Origin: Acidipropionibacterium timonense
Lineage (GTDB): Bacteria > Actinomycetota > Actinomycetes > Propionibacteriales > Propionibacteriaceae
Direction: 5' to 3'
Assembly (NCBI RefSeq): GCF_900605005.1
Contig: NZ_LR027558.1
Location: forward strand, 820,124-884,123
DNA length: 64,000 nucleotides
Notes under the pieces: model-generated
Database searches by the model: none
What the model was told of the DNA's origin: nothing
What the model saw: the letters and a program-made list of their open reading frames with translations, nothing else
Shown here: piece by piece, positions 10,984 through 19,617 of the stretch
Numbering within the stretch: position 1 is the first letter of the stretch
Layout: each line of letters opens with the position of its first letter
Translations under genes and position numbers: made by a program

Positions 10984-12281
10984 GCCAGGTCGACTGGGTC
11001 AACCTGGCCCTGGCCTTCGTCTTCGCCCTCGTCGCCAGCCTCTTCGCCAACGCCGAGGCCGCCCTCGGCCATCTCTCCCACAGCCGCGCCGTCGAACTGG
11101 CCGAGGACGGGCGGCCGACGCACCGGCGTCTGGTCGACATGACCGCCGACCCGGCTCCCTTCATCAACACCTCGACGCTCGTGCGCACCTGCGCCGAGAT
11201 GGCCTCGGTGGTCCTCGTCGCGGTCGTCGTCTTCCAGCACGTCGACGCCGTCTGGCAGCGGGTGCTCGTCACCGCCGCGATCATGGTCGCCGTGAGCTTC
11301 CTCCTGTGGGGGGTGGCCCCGCGCACCCTCGGCAAGCAGCACGACGTCGCCATCTGCTCCTTCTGGTCGCGTCCCTGGACCGCCATGTCCACCATCCTGG
11401 GCCCGCTGGCGTCCCTCCTCATCCTCATCGGCAACGCCGTCACCCCCGGCCGGGGGTTCGCCGACGGACCCTTCACCTCCGAGGCCGAACTGCGCGAGAT
11501 GGTCGACTTCGCCGAGTCGAGCGATCTCATCGAGGCCGGTGAGCGTGACATGATCCACTCGGTCTTCGACCTGGGCGACACCCTCCTCAAGGAGGTCATG
11601 GTCCCGCGCACCGACGTCGTCTTCATCAAGGCCGACAAGACCCTGCGTCAGGCCCTCTCCCTGGCCCTGCGATCGGGCTTCTCCAGGGTCCCCGTCATCG
11701 GGAAGGGCCTCGACGACGTCCTCGGCGTCGTCTACCTCAAGGACATCGTCAAGCGCATCCAGGACAAGCCGGACGCCGAGCGCACCGAGACCGTCGACTC
11801 GGTCATGCGGCCCGCCGTCTTCTCCCCGGACTCGCGCCCGGTCGACGACGTCCTGCGCGACATGCAGCGCGCCCACAACCACATCACCATCGTCGTCGAC
11901 GAGTTCGGCGGCACGGCCGGGCTGGCGACGATCGAGGACATCCTCGAGGAGATCGTCGGCGAGATCGTCGACGAGTACGACGCCGAACCCACCCTCACCG
12001 AGGAGGTCGCGCCCGGCGTCTTCCGCATCTCGTCGCGTCTGCCGGTCGACGACCTCGGTGAGCTCTTCGACCTCAAGGTCGACGACGACGACGTCGAGAC
12101 GGTCGGCGGGCTCATGGCCAAGGAGCTGTCGGTCGTGCCCATTCCCGGATCGACGATCGTCTGGGAGGGCCTCGAGATCACCGCCGAGAAGGCCAGCGGA
12201 CGGCGTCACCAGGTCGACACCTGCCTGGTACGACGCGCCCCCGACACACCCCAGGACCAGGAGACCGACGATGACCGATGA
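10980..12281 (+). CDS. Hemolysin C/CorC-family protein (DUF21, CBS pair, CorC_HlyC domain)
   Basis: A 433-aa membrane protein. The N-terminal DUF21 region has about four hydrophobic segments (WVNLALAFVFALVASLFANAE onward). It is followed by a CBS pair (from MVPRTDVVFIKADKTL and SVMRPAVFSPDSRP) and a C-terminal CorC_HlyC transporter-associated domain (DEFGGTAGLATIEDILEEIVGEI). Homologues are linked to magnesium/cobalt efflux; the name hemolysin is historical. ATG 10980 overlaps the ybeY stop by 4 bp, and the 3' end overlaps era by 11 bp, so the four genes behave as one transcript. Confidence 0.92.
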   Translation: MSQVDWVNLALAFVFALVASLFANAEAALGHLSHSRAVELAEDGRPTHRRLVDMTADPAPFINTSTLVRTCAEMASVVLVAVVVFQHVDAVWQRVLVTAAIMVAVSFLLWGVAPRTLGKQHDVAICSFWSRPWTAMSTILGPLASLLILIGNAVTPGRGFADGPFTSEAELREMVDFAESSDLIEAGERDMIHSVFDLGDTLLKEVMVPRTDVVFIKADKTLRQALSLALRSGFSRVPVIGKGLDDVLGVVYLKDIVKRIQDKPDAERTETVDSVMRPAVFSPDSRPVDDVLRDMQRAHNHITIVVDEFGGTAGLATIEDILEEIVGEIVDEYDAEPTLTEEVAPGVFRISSRLPVDDLGELFDLKVDDDDVETVGGLMAKELSVVPIPGSTIVWEGLEITAEKASGRRHQVDTCLVRRAPDTPQDQETDDDR

Positions 12282-13293
12282 CCAGATGCCCTCCCTGTCC
12301 GACCTCATGGACGGCGACGAGGACGACCTCAGCGACGTCGAGTACGTCGCCGCCCGCGTCGCCGAGTCGACCCGGCCCGGCTTCCACTCGGGCTTCATGT
12401 GTCTCGTCGGACGCCCCAACGCCGGCAAGTCGACCCTGACGAATGCCCTCGTCGGGGCCAAGATCGCCATCTCCAGCTCGAAGCCGCAGACGACCCGACA
12501 CGTCATCCGCGGGGTCGTCACGACCGACGATGCCCAGCTCGTCCTCATCGACACCCCCGGCGTCCACAAGCCACGGACCCTCCTGGGGGAGCGGCTCAAC
12601 GACCTCGTCTTCGACACCTGGTCCCAGGTCGACGTCATCGGGGTGTGTCTGCCCGCCGACCAGCGCATCGGTCCGGGCGACACGTATCTCGTCCGTCAGA
12701 TCGCCGAGCTGCCGCACCGGCCGCAGCTCGTCGCCTTGGCGACCAAGTCCGACCTCGTCAGCAGCAAGCGGATGGCCGAGCACCTCGTCGCCATCACCGA
12801 CCTCGAGGCCGAGCTGGGGGTGAGCTTCGCCGAGATCGTGCCCTGCTCGGCCGTCTCCGGGGACCAGGTCGACGACGTCCGCGACGCCATCATCGGGCTG
12901 CTGCCGGAGGGACCCGCCTACTACCCCGATGGTGAGATCACCGACGAGCCCACCGAGACCCTCGTCGCCGAGCTCATCCGCGAGGCCGCGCTGGAGGACC
13001 TGCGAGAGGAACTGCCGCACTCCCTGGCCGTCGAGATCATCGAGATGGGGGAGCGGCCCGGGCGGCCGGCGGACCGGCCGCTGCTCGACGTCCACGCCAA
13101 CCTCGTCGTCGAACGGGACTCCCAGAAGGGCATCCTCATCGGCCACAAGGGAACCCACATCCGCGACGTCGGCACCCGCGCCCGCGCTCAGATCTCGGCC
13201 CTCCTGGGGACGCCGGTGCATCTCGACCTCCAGGTCAAGGTGCTCGAGGGATGGCAGTCCAACCCCAAGCACCTCAACCGGCTGGGCTTCTGA
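12271..13293 (+). CDS. era: GTPase Era
   Basis: A 340-aa GTPase that binds the 3' end of 16S rRNA and acts in 30S assembly. The G1 motif is GRPNAGKSTLTNALVG, G3 is DTPGVHKPRT and G4 is TKSD. The C-terminal KH domain carries GHKGTHIRDVGTRAR. An N-terminal acidic extension of about 40 residues (SDLMDGDEDDLSDVEYV) precedes the G domain. The start is ATG 12271 with AGGAG 7–8 nt upstream; it overlaps the corC-like gene by 11 bp. A long leader separates it from leuA. Confidence 0.96.
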   Translation: MTDDQMPSLSDLMDGDEDDLSDVEYVAARVAESTRPGFHSGFMCLVGRPNAGKSTLTNALVGAKIAISSSKPQTTRHVIRGVVTTDDAQLVLIDTPGVHKPRTLLGERLNDLVFDTWSQVDVIGVCLPADQRIGPGDTYLVRQIAELPHRPQLVALATKSDLVSSKRMAEHLVAITDLEAELGVSFAEIVPCSAVSGDQVDDVRDAIIGLLPEGPAYYPDGEITDEPTETLVAELIREAALEDLREELPHSLAVEIIEMGERPGRPADRPLLDVHANLVVERDSQKGILIGHKGTHIRDVGTRARAQISALLGTPVHLDLQVKVLEGWQSNPKHLNRLGF

Positions 13294-13375
13294 GCGCGCG
13301 ACCCTCACCGTCTCCCGTCTCACAGTGTGATCGATCCGACGTGGGGACGGGACGGCGACAGCTCGAGAGGGTACC

Positions 13376-13429
13376 GTGCCACACGTGGCGCACGTGCTCC
13401 TGCTTCCGTGCCGCAGCGAGGCCCGTTGA
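13376..13429 (+). CDS. leuL: Leucine leader peptide (attenuation)
   Basis: A 17-codon ORF begins at GTG with GAGAGG five nt upstream and reads MPHVAHVLLLPCRSEAR. It has three consecutive leucine codons, CTC-CTG-CTT (13397–13405), and ends at TGA 13427–13429. The stop lies between the arms of a perfect 11-bp hairpin, and leuA starts 70 nt later. This is the layout of a classical amino-acid attenuator: ribosome stalling on the Leu codons when charged tRNA-Leu is scarce would change folding of the downstream RNA. Seen directly: ORF, RBS, Leu run, hairpin; the function is inferred. Confidence 0.8.
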   Translation: MPHVAHVLLLPCRSEAR

Positions 13430-13448
13430 GGGTGGCTCCTCGCTGCGG
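13411..13448 (+). promoter_or_regulatory. leuA attenuator hairpin
   Basis: Perfect 11-bp inverted repeat CCGCAGCGAGG (13411–13421) and CCTCGCTGCGG (13438–13448), with a 16-nt loop that contains the leader-peptide stop codon. A ribosome that completes the leader would cover the 5' arm, while one stalled at the Leu codons (13397–13405) would sit just upstream of it. No U-tract follows, so Rho-dependent or translational attenuation, or an anti-terminator role, is as likely as intrinsic termination. Confidence 0.7.
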
Positions 13449-13499
13449 AGTTCCCGGCTGCCCGTGTCTCGGAATCGGAACGCACCTCAGGAGACCTTG

Positions 13500-15257
13500 A
13501 TGACCCGCCCCCAGCCTCGCCCGTGCCAGCTCACCAGCCCCATGCCGATCGGCCGGTACAAGCCCTTCCAGCCCCGGCCGCTGCCCGACCGCACCTGGCC
13601 CGACAAGACCCTCGACCATGCTCCTCGCTGGTTGTCGACGGACCTGCGTGACGGCAACCAGGCCCTCATCGACCCGATGACCCCGGCCCGCAAGCTGCGG
13701 ATGTTCACCATGCTCGTCGAGATGGGCTACAAGGAGATCGAGGTCGGATTCCCCTCGGCGTCCCAGACCGATTTCGACTTCGTCCGCCAGCTCATCGAGA
13801 ACGACCTCGTCCCCGACGACGTGACGATCTCGGTGCTCACCCAGGCCCGTGAGGACCTCATCGAGCGCACCGCGCAGAGCCTCGTCGGCGCCCACCGGGC
13901 GACGATCCACATGTACGTCGCCGTCGCCGAGCTCTTCCGGCGCGTCGTCTTCCGCGTCACCGAGGACCAGTGCCGACAGATGGCCCGCCGCGGAACCGAG
14001 TGGGTCGTCACCTACGCCGACAAGTACCTGTCCGACGTCGAGTTCGGGTACGAGTTCTCGCCGGAGATCTTCTCCCAGACCCCGACCGACTTCTCCATCC
14101 AGGTGTGTCACGACGTCATGGACGTCTGGCAGCCCGGGCCCGACCGCGAGATCATCCTCAACCTGCCCGCCACGGTCGAGATGTGCACGCCCAACACCTA
14201 CGCCGACCAGATCGAGTACTTCTGCCGCAACATCAGGAACCGGCAGAACGTCTGCGTCTCGCTGCACCCCCACAACGACCGCGGCACCGCGGTCGCGGCG
14301 GCCGAACTGGCCCAGATGGCCGGCGCCGACCGTGTCGAGGGATGCCTGTTCGGCCACGGCGAGCGCACCGGCAATGTCGACCTCATCACCCTGGGCATGA
14401 ACCTGTTCAGCCAGGGGGTCGACCCGAAGATCGACTTCTCCGACATGCCGAAGATCCGCCGCACCGTCGAGTACTGCACCGGTCTGCCGGTGCCTGCCCG
14501 CCAGCCCTATGCCGGGGACCTCGTCTTCACCGCCTTCTCGGGCTCCCACCAGGACGCCATCAAGAAGGGCCTGGAGGACCTCGAGCGCCGGGCCGATGCC
14601 CAGGGCGTCGGCATCCACGAGATCGACTGGCAGGCCCCCTATCTGCCCATCGACCCGCACGATGTCGGACGCACCTATGAGGCCGTCATCCGCGTCAACA
14701 GCCAGTCCGGCAAGGGCGGCATGGCCTACCTGATGAAGACCGAGCACCAGGTGGACCTGCCCCGGCGCTTGCAGATCGAGTTCGCCAAGACGGTCCAGAG
14801 GTTCACCGACGAGGAGTCCCGCGAGGTCGCCCACGACGAGATCTGGGACCTGTTCACCCGCGAGTACCTGCAGACCACCGGACTGGAGCTCGTCTCCCGC
14901 ACCACCAGCTCAGGGGAGACCGGCCACCAGATCGCCGCGGTGGTCCGGATCGACGGCCAGGAGGCCACGATCAACGGCGAGGGCAACGGCGCGGTCTCGG
15001 CCTTCGTCGACGCCCTGGACTCCCTGGGCGTCGTCGTCCACGTCCTCGACTACTCCGAGCACGCGATGACCTCGGGCGGGACGGCGAAGGCCGCGGCATA
15101 CGTCGAGTGCGAGATCGGCGACGGGGACTCCACCCAGATCCTCTGGGGGGTCGGCATCGATCCCGATATCACCCAGGCTTCGCTGAAGGCGATCACCAGC
15201 GCGGTCAACCGCTCCAAGGTCGCCGTTCACCGGGCGGAGGTCGCCGCGACCCGCTGA
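13500..15257 (+). CDS. leuA: 2-isopropylmalate synthase
   Basis: First committed enzyme of leucine synthesis: condenses acetyl-CoA with 2-oxoisovalerate. At 585 aa it belongs to the long actinobacterial type (LeuA type 2). Visible are the metal/substrate site LRDGNQALIDPM, the SLHPHNDRGTAVA His motif, the GHGERTGNVDLITLGMNL signature and a C-terminal leucine-sensing regulatory domain (~residues 440–585, ending VGIDPDITQASLKAITSAVNR). Start ATG 13500 has AGGAG 7 nt upstream. It is preceded by a leucine leader peptide and hairpin; no other leu or ilv genes are adjacent. Confidence 0.97.
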   Translation: MTRPQPRPCQLTSPMPIGRYKPFQPRPLPDRTWPDKTLDHAPRWLSTDLRDGNQALIDPMTPARKLRMFTMLVEMGYKEIEVGFPSASQTDFDFVRQLIENDLVPDDVTISVLTQAREDLIERTAQSLVGAHRATIHMYVAVAELFRRVVFRVTEDQCRQMARRGTEWVVTYADKYLSDVEFGYEFSPEIFSQTPTDFSIQVCHDVMDVWQPGPDREIILNLPATVEMCTPNTYADQIEYFCRNIRNRQNVCVSLHPHNDRGTAVAAAELAQMAGADRVEGCLFGHGERTGNVDLITLGMNLFSQGVDPKIDFSDMPKIRRTVEYCTGLPVPARQPYAGDLVFTAFSGSHQDAIKKGLEDLERRADAQGVGIHEIDWQAPYLPIDPHDVGRTYEAVIRVNSQSGKGGMAYLMKTEHQVDLPRRLQIEFAKTVQRFTDEESREVAHDEIWDLFTREYLQTTGLELVSRTTSSGETGHQIAAVVRIDGQEATINGEGNGAVSAFVDALDSLGVVVHVLDYSEHAMTSGGTAKAAAYVECEIGDGDSTQILWGVGIDPDITQASLKAITSAVNRSKVAVHRAEVAATR

Positions 15258-15428
15258 CGAGCGGTCACGGGGAAACTCCGGTTCTCGGGCGGTTCACCAT
15301 TGATGGTGGACCGCCCGACCCATAGCCTGAGACAACGTTTCGGACGATGGGACGGCATTCGGGCCGCTCACCACTGTGCAGACAATTGGTCAGCTTTTTC
15401 TCAGCCATCACGAGTCTCGGGAGCAGTC

Positions 15429-16385
15429 ATGACATCGATCCAGTTCACCCGGCGACGCCTCCTGGGTCTCGGCCTGGCGGCCGGGGCGACAGCGGCCCTG
15501 GCGGCCTGCTCGAGCGGTGAGGACGCTCCTGCGCTTCCCGGCCAGGGATCCTCCTCGGCCTCCGGCCCCAGCTTCGACTCCATCATCAAGGCCGGGCCGA
15601 AGGCCTCCGACTCCGATATCTCCGGCAACCCCTGGGCCAAGAAGATCAAGGATTCCGGCGCCCTGCGCTGGGGCGGCACCCTCACCTCCTCGCTGTTCAG
15701 CCTCAAGGACCCGACATCGGGCAAGATCACCGGTTTCGACGCCGGCATCGTGCAGCTCCTGTCGCGCTACATCTTCGGATCCGACGACGCCATGTCGACG
15801 GTCAAGAACACCGAGGTCAGCGTCGACACCCGCGAGACCCTGCTCATCAACAAGAGCGTCGACCTCGTCGTGGCCACCTACTCGATCACCGACGAGCGCA
15901 AGAAGAAGATCTCCTTCGCCGGCCCCTACTACAAGTCCGGGGTCGGGATCGCGGTCAAGAAGGGCGACTCCTCGATCAAGACCATCGACGACCTGACCGG
16001 CAAGGTGCTGGTGACCCAGTCGAACTCCACCGGTCTGGCGGCCATCAAGGACAAGGTGAGCAAGCCCAAGCAGGTACTCACCTTCTCCGGGAACGCGGAG
16101 TGCCAGGCCGCCGTGGTCCAGGGCCGGGCCGCGGCCTATGTCAACGATCAGTCCCTGCTGCTGGCCGCGGCGGCTCAGAAGAAGCAGATCCAGGTGGTCG
16201 GCGAGCCGTTCACCGAGGATCTCTACGGCATCGGCGTCGACAAGGACGACAAGGATGCGCTGACCTTCGTCAACGGCTTCCTCAAGAAGATCGAGGACGA
16301 CGGCACCTGGAAGAAGCTGTGGACCTACAGCTTCGGCACCCTCATCTCCGGAGGAGCCCCGACCCCGCCGGCCATCGCCGCCTGA
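15429..16385 (+). CDS. Amino-acid ABC transporter substrate-binding lipoprotein (GluB-like)
   Basis: A 318-aa extracellular lipoprotein of the family-3 solute-binding type. The signal has twin arginines (TRRRLLGLGLAAGATAALAA) and the lipobox LAAC, with the acylated Cys near residue 28; Tat export is possible. The mature part shows SBP_bac_3 features (ITGFDAGIVQLLSRYIFG; LLINKSVDLVVATYSITDERKKKISFAGPYYKSG). The pattern resembles the glutamate-binding GluB of corynebacteria, but the ligand is not proven. GGGAG lies 5 nt before ATG 15429. It is the first gene of a run with two permeases. Confidence 0.9.
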   Translation: MTSIQFTRRRLLGLGLAAGATAALAACSSGEDAPALPGQGSSSASGPSFDSIIKAGPKASDSDISGNPWAKKIKDSGALRWGGTLTSSLFSLKDPTSGKITGFDAGIVQLLSRYIFGSDDAMSTVKNTEVSVDTRETLLINKSVDLVVATYSITDERKKKISFAGPYYKSGVGIAVKKGDSSIKTIDDLTGKVLVTQSNSTGLAAIKDKVSKPKQVLTFSGNAECQAAVVQGRAAAYVNDQSLLLAAAAQKKQIQVVGEPFTEDLYGIGVDKDDKDALTFVNGFLKKIEDDGTWKKLWTYSFGTLISGGAPTPPAIAA

Positions 16386-16401
16386 CCATGGGCGGCCGGA
16401 C

Positions 16402-17064
16402 ATGAATTTCGCGGTCGTCGGGCAGTACTGGGGGCTCATCGCCCAGGGCATCGGCATCACCGTCGCGCTCGGGGTGCTGGGCTTCCTGGGCGCCATGGTG
16501 CTGGGCACACTCATGGCGGTCTTCCGGATCTCGCCGATCCCCCCGTTGAGGATTCTCGGTGCGATCTATGTGGAGGTCTTCCGCAACATCCCGCTGCTGA
16601 GCCTGCTCATCCTCATCGTCTTCGGCCTTCCGGACGCCGGGGTGAGCCTGTCCCTGTTCTGGAGCGCGGTGGCCGCGATCGTGCTGGCCAGCGGCGCCTT
16701 CGTGTGTGAGACGGTGCGGTCCGGGATCAACGCGGTCGGGTTCGGCCAGATCGAGGCCAGCCGGGCCATCGGGATGTCCTTCGGCCAGGTGCTGCGCCAC
16801 GTCGTCCTGCCCCAGGCTCTGGCGACGATGGTGCAGCCCCTCACCAACGTGTTCATCGGCACGGTGCTGGGCTCCTCCCTGGCGGCGGCCGTGGGCGTGG
16901 CCGAGCTCACCAACGTCACCCAGCAGATCAACCTGCTGACCGCCGAGGCCGTGGTGACCTTCCTTCTCGCCGGTCTGGTCTACCTGGCCGTCTGCCTGCT
17001 GATCGGGGCCGGCGGAGGCTGGCTGGACCGGCGGCTGCGACTCGTGACGGGCACCGCATCATGA
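16402..17064 (+). CDS. Amino-acid ABC transporter permease (GluC-like)
   Basis: A 220-aa inner-membrane permease of the HisM/GluC type with about five helices. The EAA-like coupling loop reads ASRAIGMSFGQVLRHVVLPQA, the binding site for the ATPase. It begins 17 bp after the binding-protein gene and overlaps the next permease by 4 bp. No ATP-binding subunit gene is adjacent, so the loop must dock with an ATPase encoded elsewhere. Confidence 0.92.
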   Translation: MNFAVVGQYWGLIAQGIGITVALGVLGFLGAMVLGTLMAVFRISPIPPLRILGAIYVEVFRNIPLLSLLILIVFGLPDAGVSLSLFWSAVAAIVLASGAFVCETVRSGINAVGFGQIEASRAIGMSFGQVLRHVVLPQALATMVQPLTNVFIGTVLGSSLAAAVGVAELTNVTQQINLLTAEAVVTFLLAGLVYLAVCLLIGAGGGWLDRRLRLVTGTAS

Positions 17065-17951
17065 GCGCCCCCACGGATGCCGCGCTGCTCTTCGACGCGC
17101 CCGGGCCCAGGGGACGGCGCCGGATCATCGTGTGGTCGGTCATCAGCACCCTGGTGATCCTGGGCGTCATCGCGGCCGGCCTGACGGTCTTCGCCCAGCA
17201 CGGTCAGCTCGACGCCGACCGCTGGGCTCCGTTCACCAGCGTCGGATACATCAGCTTCCTGTGGCAGGGTCTGGAGGGCACTCTGGCGGCCACCGCGGTG
17301 GCCATGGTCGTGGCCTTCCCGCTGGCCCTCGGACTGGCCCTGCTGAGGGTCTCGCGCAACCGGGTGGCCTCGACCTTCGCGGCGGGCTGGATCGAGTTCT
17401 TCCGCGCCATCCCGATGCTGCTGATCGTCTACGCCTTCCTGCTCTTCCTGCCCCGCCAGCCCATCGGCCTGGACCTTCCGCTGTTCTGGAAGCTCGTCAT
17501 CCCGATGATCATCACCTCCTCGGCCACCACCGCCGAGACCTTCCGGTCGGGCATCCTGGCGGTCGATCACGGCCAGCGGGAGGCGGGCCGGTCGATCGGC
17601 CTGACGGAGGGCCAGTCGATGCGGCTGGTGATCCTTCCGCAGGCCATCCGGCTCGTGGTGCCCTCACTCATCAACGCCCTCATCAGCCTGCTCAAGGACT
17701 CCACACTGGGTTACGTCGTCTCCTATCCGGAGCTCACCCAGCAGGGCAAGGTCATCACCACCTACACGGGCCTGATGATCCAGACCTACATCGTGGTGGC
17801 GGTGATCTACGTCGTCATCAACATGATCCTGTCGCGGGTGGCCAACCGGCTGGACCGGCGGATGCACCGGCGGGCGGCGGCCGCCTACGCCGCCCGGGCC
17901 GAGGGGATCGATGAGCTGGAAGTCAACGACGCGGCGGGAAGGCTGACCTGA
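17061..17951 (+). CDS. Amino-acid ABC transporter permease (GluD-like)
   Basis: A 296-aa permease, the partner of the preceding one. It has an N-terminal extension with one extra helix (RRIIVWSVISTLVILGVIAAGL), a core of about five helices and the coupling loop EAGRSIGLTEGQSMRLVILPQAIR. The C-terminal basic tail (RRMHRRAAAAYAARAEG) is cytoplasmic by charge. Translation is coupled to the first permease by ATGA, and the amidotransferase gene follows after 2 bp, so all four genes probably share one mRNA. Confidence 0.92.
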   Translation: MSAPTDAALLFDAPGPRGRRRIIVWSVISTLVILGVIAAGLTVFAQHGQLDADRWAPFTSVGYISFLWQGLEGTLAATAVAMVVAFPLALGLALLRVSRNRVASTFAAGWIEFFRAIPMLLIVYAFLLFLPRQPIGLDLPLFWKLVIPMIITSSATTAETFRSGILAVDHGQREAGRSIGLTEGQSMRLVILPQAIRLVVPSLINALISLLKDSTLGYVVSYPELTQQGKVITTYTGLMIQTYIVVAVIYVVINMILSRVANRLDRRMHRRAAAAYAARAEGIDELEVNDAAGRLT

Positions 17952-17953
17952 GG

Positions 17954-18766
17954 ATGTGCAGACTGTTCGGATTCATGACCGACCGGCCCAGGGCGGTGGC
18001 CGGTGCGGCCGGGGAGGATCTCAAGACCTTCCACGATCTGGGCCGGATCCACCGCGACGGCTGGGGGATCGCCTCCTGGCAGGGCGAGGAGCCCACTGTG
18101 GTCCGCGATCCCGGTCCGGTTATGGAGTCCACCAGATTCTGGCCGATGGTCGACGCCCTGGTCACCGACCAGGCGATGTTCCACCTGCGACTGGCCTCCG
18201 AGGGGCTGGCGGTGACCGCCGAGAACTGCCATCCCTTCCGTGCCGGGAATGTCTGCTTCGCCCACAACGGCCAGTTCGACAAGACGCCGGCGATCGTCGC
18301 GGAGGCCTCGGCCACCTCCGACTACCGGGTGCGCGGCACCACCGACTCGGAGCTGTACTTCGCACTGATCCTAGGCAATCACGAGCGCGGCGCCGACTGG
18401 CCCGAGTCGATCATGGCGGCCGCCCGCACCATCGTCAATCTGGTGCCCCAGGGGCGGGTGTGGGCGCTGGACTGCCTGTTGGGCACCCCGGAGGCCCTCT
18501 ACGCCTTCAGCCTGGCCTTCCCCGAGCAGGTCCCGGAGAAGCCGGAGGGGTATTTCGATCTGCATTTCCTGCGCACCGCCGACGAGCGGGGCCGGTCGGT
18601 GAGGATCTCCTCCCAGGGGCCGGAGTCCCCGGAGTGGACGCTGCTCACCCAGCGCACCGTGCTGCGGATCGAGAGGGGCACCCTGAACCTGTCGACGACG
18701 CCGTGGCAGCGTTCGCGCCGCGCCCGCAGCCGCCTGGAGTTCACCTCCCAGCGCTCCTACCCGTGA
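17954..18766 (+). CDS. Class II glutamine amidotransferase (YafJ/EgtC-like)
   Basis: A 270-aa Ntn-type glutaminase domain. The nucleophile would be Cys2, exposed after Met removal (MCRLFGFM). Other conserved blocks are IHRDGWGIASW, FHLRLASEGLAVTAENCHPF and FAHNGQFDKT, which shape the glutamine pocket. No synthetase domain is attached, so it either works with a separate partner or as a stand-alone hydrolase. It lies 2 bp after an amino-acid permease gene, in the same direction, hinting at a link to glutamine/glutamate handling. EgtC (ergothioneine pathway) is an alternative family label, but no egt genes are near. Confidence 0.88.
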   Translation: MCRLFGFMTDRPRAVAGAAGEDLKTFHDLGRIHRDGWGIASWQGEEPTVVRDPGPVMESTRFWPMVDALVTDQAMFHLRLASEGLAVTAENCHPFRAGNVCFAHNGQFDKTPAIVAEASATSDYRVRGTTDSELYFALILGNHERGADWPESIMAAARTIVNLVPQGRVWALDCLLGTPEALYAFSLAFPEQVPEKPEGYFDLHFLRTADERGRSVRISSQGPESPEWTLLTQRTVLRIERGTLNLSTTPWQRSRRARSRLEFTSQRSYP

Positions 18767-18767
18767 T

Positions 18768-19580
18768 TCAGCGGCTGCCCGTCTCAGGCACCTCGTTGGG
18801 CACCGCCCCGCCGAACCGGCGGTCCCGCCGGGCGTACTCCAGCACCGCGGCCCACAGGTCGCGACGGTCGACGTCGGGCCAGAGCTTGTCGGAGAAGACC
18901 ATCTCGGCGTAGGCCGACTGCCACAGGAGGAAGTTCGACGTCCGCTGCTCACCCGAGGAGCGCCAGAAGAGGTCGACGTCGGGGATCTCGGGCTCGTCGA
19001 GATGGGTGCGGAAGGTCTTCTCGGTGATGCGGTCCGGGTTCATCCGGCCGTCGGCGACCTGGCGGGCGATGTCGCGGACGGCGTCGACGATCTCGGCGCG
19101 TCCTCCGTAGTTGACGCAGAACTGCAGGGTGAGCACCGTGTTGTCGGCGCTCTGTTCCTGGGCCTCCTCGAGTTCGTCGATGACCGACTTCCACAGCCGT
19201 GGACGCCGTCCGGCCCAACGCACCCGCACCCCCAGAGCATCGAGTTGGTCGCGCCGCCGGTGGATGACGTCGCGGTTGAAGCCCATGAGCCAGCGCACCT
19301 CGTCGGGCGAGCGTTTCCAGTTCTCGGTCGAGAAGGCGTAGGCCGACAGATAGGGGATACCCATCTCGATGGCCCCCTCGATGACGTCGAAGAGGGCGAA
19401 CTCGCCCCGAGCGTGCCCCTCGGTCCGTTTGAGGCCGCGCTGCTTGGCCCACCTGCCGTTGCCGTCCATGACGATGGCCACGTGGCGTGGCACGAGGTCG
19501 CGGGGCAGCTCGGGCGGTCGGGCCCCCGAGGGGTGTGGGACCGGTCCGTGCTTGGCGGGGCGGGGCTTGGAGTACGCCAT
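18768..19580 (-). CDS. uppS: Isoprenyl (undecaprenyl/decaprenyl) diphosphate synthase, cis type
   Basis: A 270-aa cis-prenyltransferase that makes the polyprenyl carrier lipid for peptidoglycan synthesis. The signature [17 protein letters not shown] has the catalytic Asp; GHARGEF and [10 protein letters not shown] follow, and the C-terminal block [19 protein letters not shown] contains the conserved Arg pair. The chain length of the product cannot be told; actinobacteria often carry two such enzymes. The start is ATG 19580, with TAGGCT 7 nt upstream (minus strand), indicating a leaderless transcript. It is divergent from recO, with 37 bp between starts. Confidence 0.93.
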   Translation of the reverse strand: MAYSKPRPAKHGPVPHPSGARPPELPRDLVPRHVAIVMDGNGRWAKQRGLKRTEGHARGEFALFDVIEGAIEMGIPYLSAYAFSTENWKRSPDEVRWLMGFNRDVIHRRRDQLDALGVRVRWAGRRPRLWKSVIDELEEAQEQSADNTVLTLQFCVNYGGRAEIVDAVRDIARQVADGRMNPDRITEKTFRTHLDEPEIPDVDLFWRSSGEQRTSNFLLWQSAYAEMVFSDKLWPDVDRRDLWAAVLEYARRDRRFGGAVPNEVPETGSR

Positions 19581-19587
19581 GGACGAA

Positions 19588-19611
19588 AGCCTAGTGTCGG
19601 TGACCTAGGGT
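19588..19611. promoter_or_regulatory. Back-to-back leaderless promoters of uppS and recO
   Basis: On the minus strand, TAGGCT (19588–19593) lies 7 nt before the uppS ATG. On the plus strand, TAGGGT (19606–19611) lies 6 nt before the recO ATG. The whole intergenic space is 37 bp, so each -10 element falls in the other promoter's spacer region. RNA polymerase probably cannot occupy both at once. Confidence 0.6.
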
Positions 19612-19617
19612 TGGCCC

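Noticed and set aside
10659-12683. 674-codon minus-strand frame opposite ybeY, corC and era
   Set aside because: Antisense shadow of well-supported genes; rich in Gly/Asp/Arg runs, with no domain.
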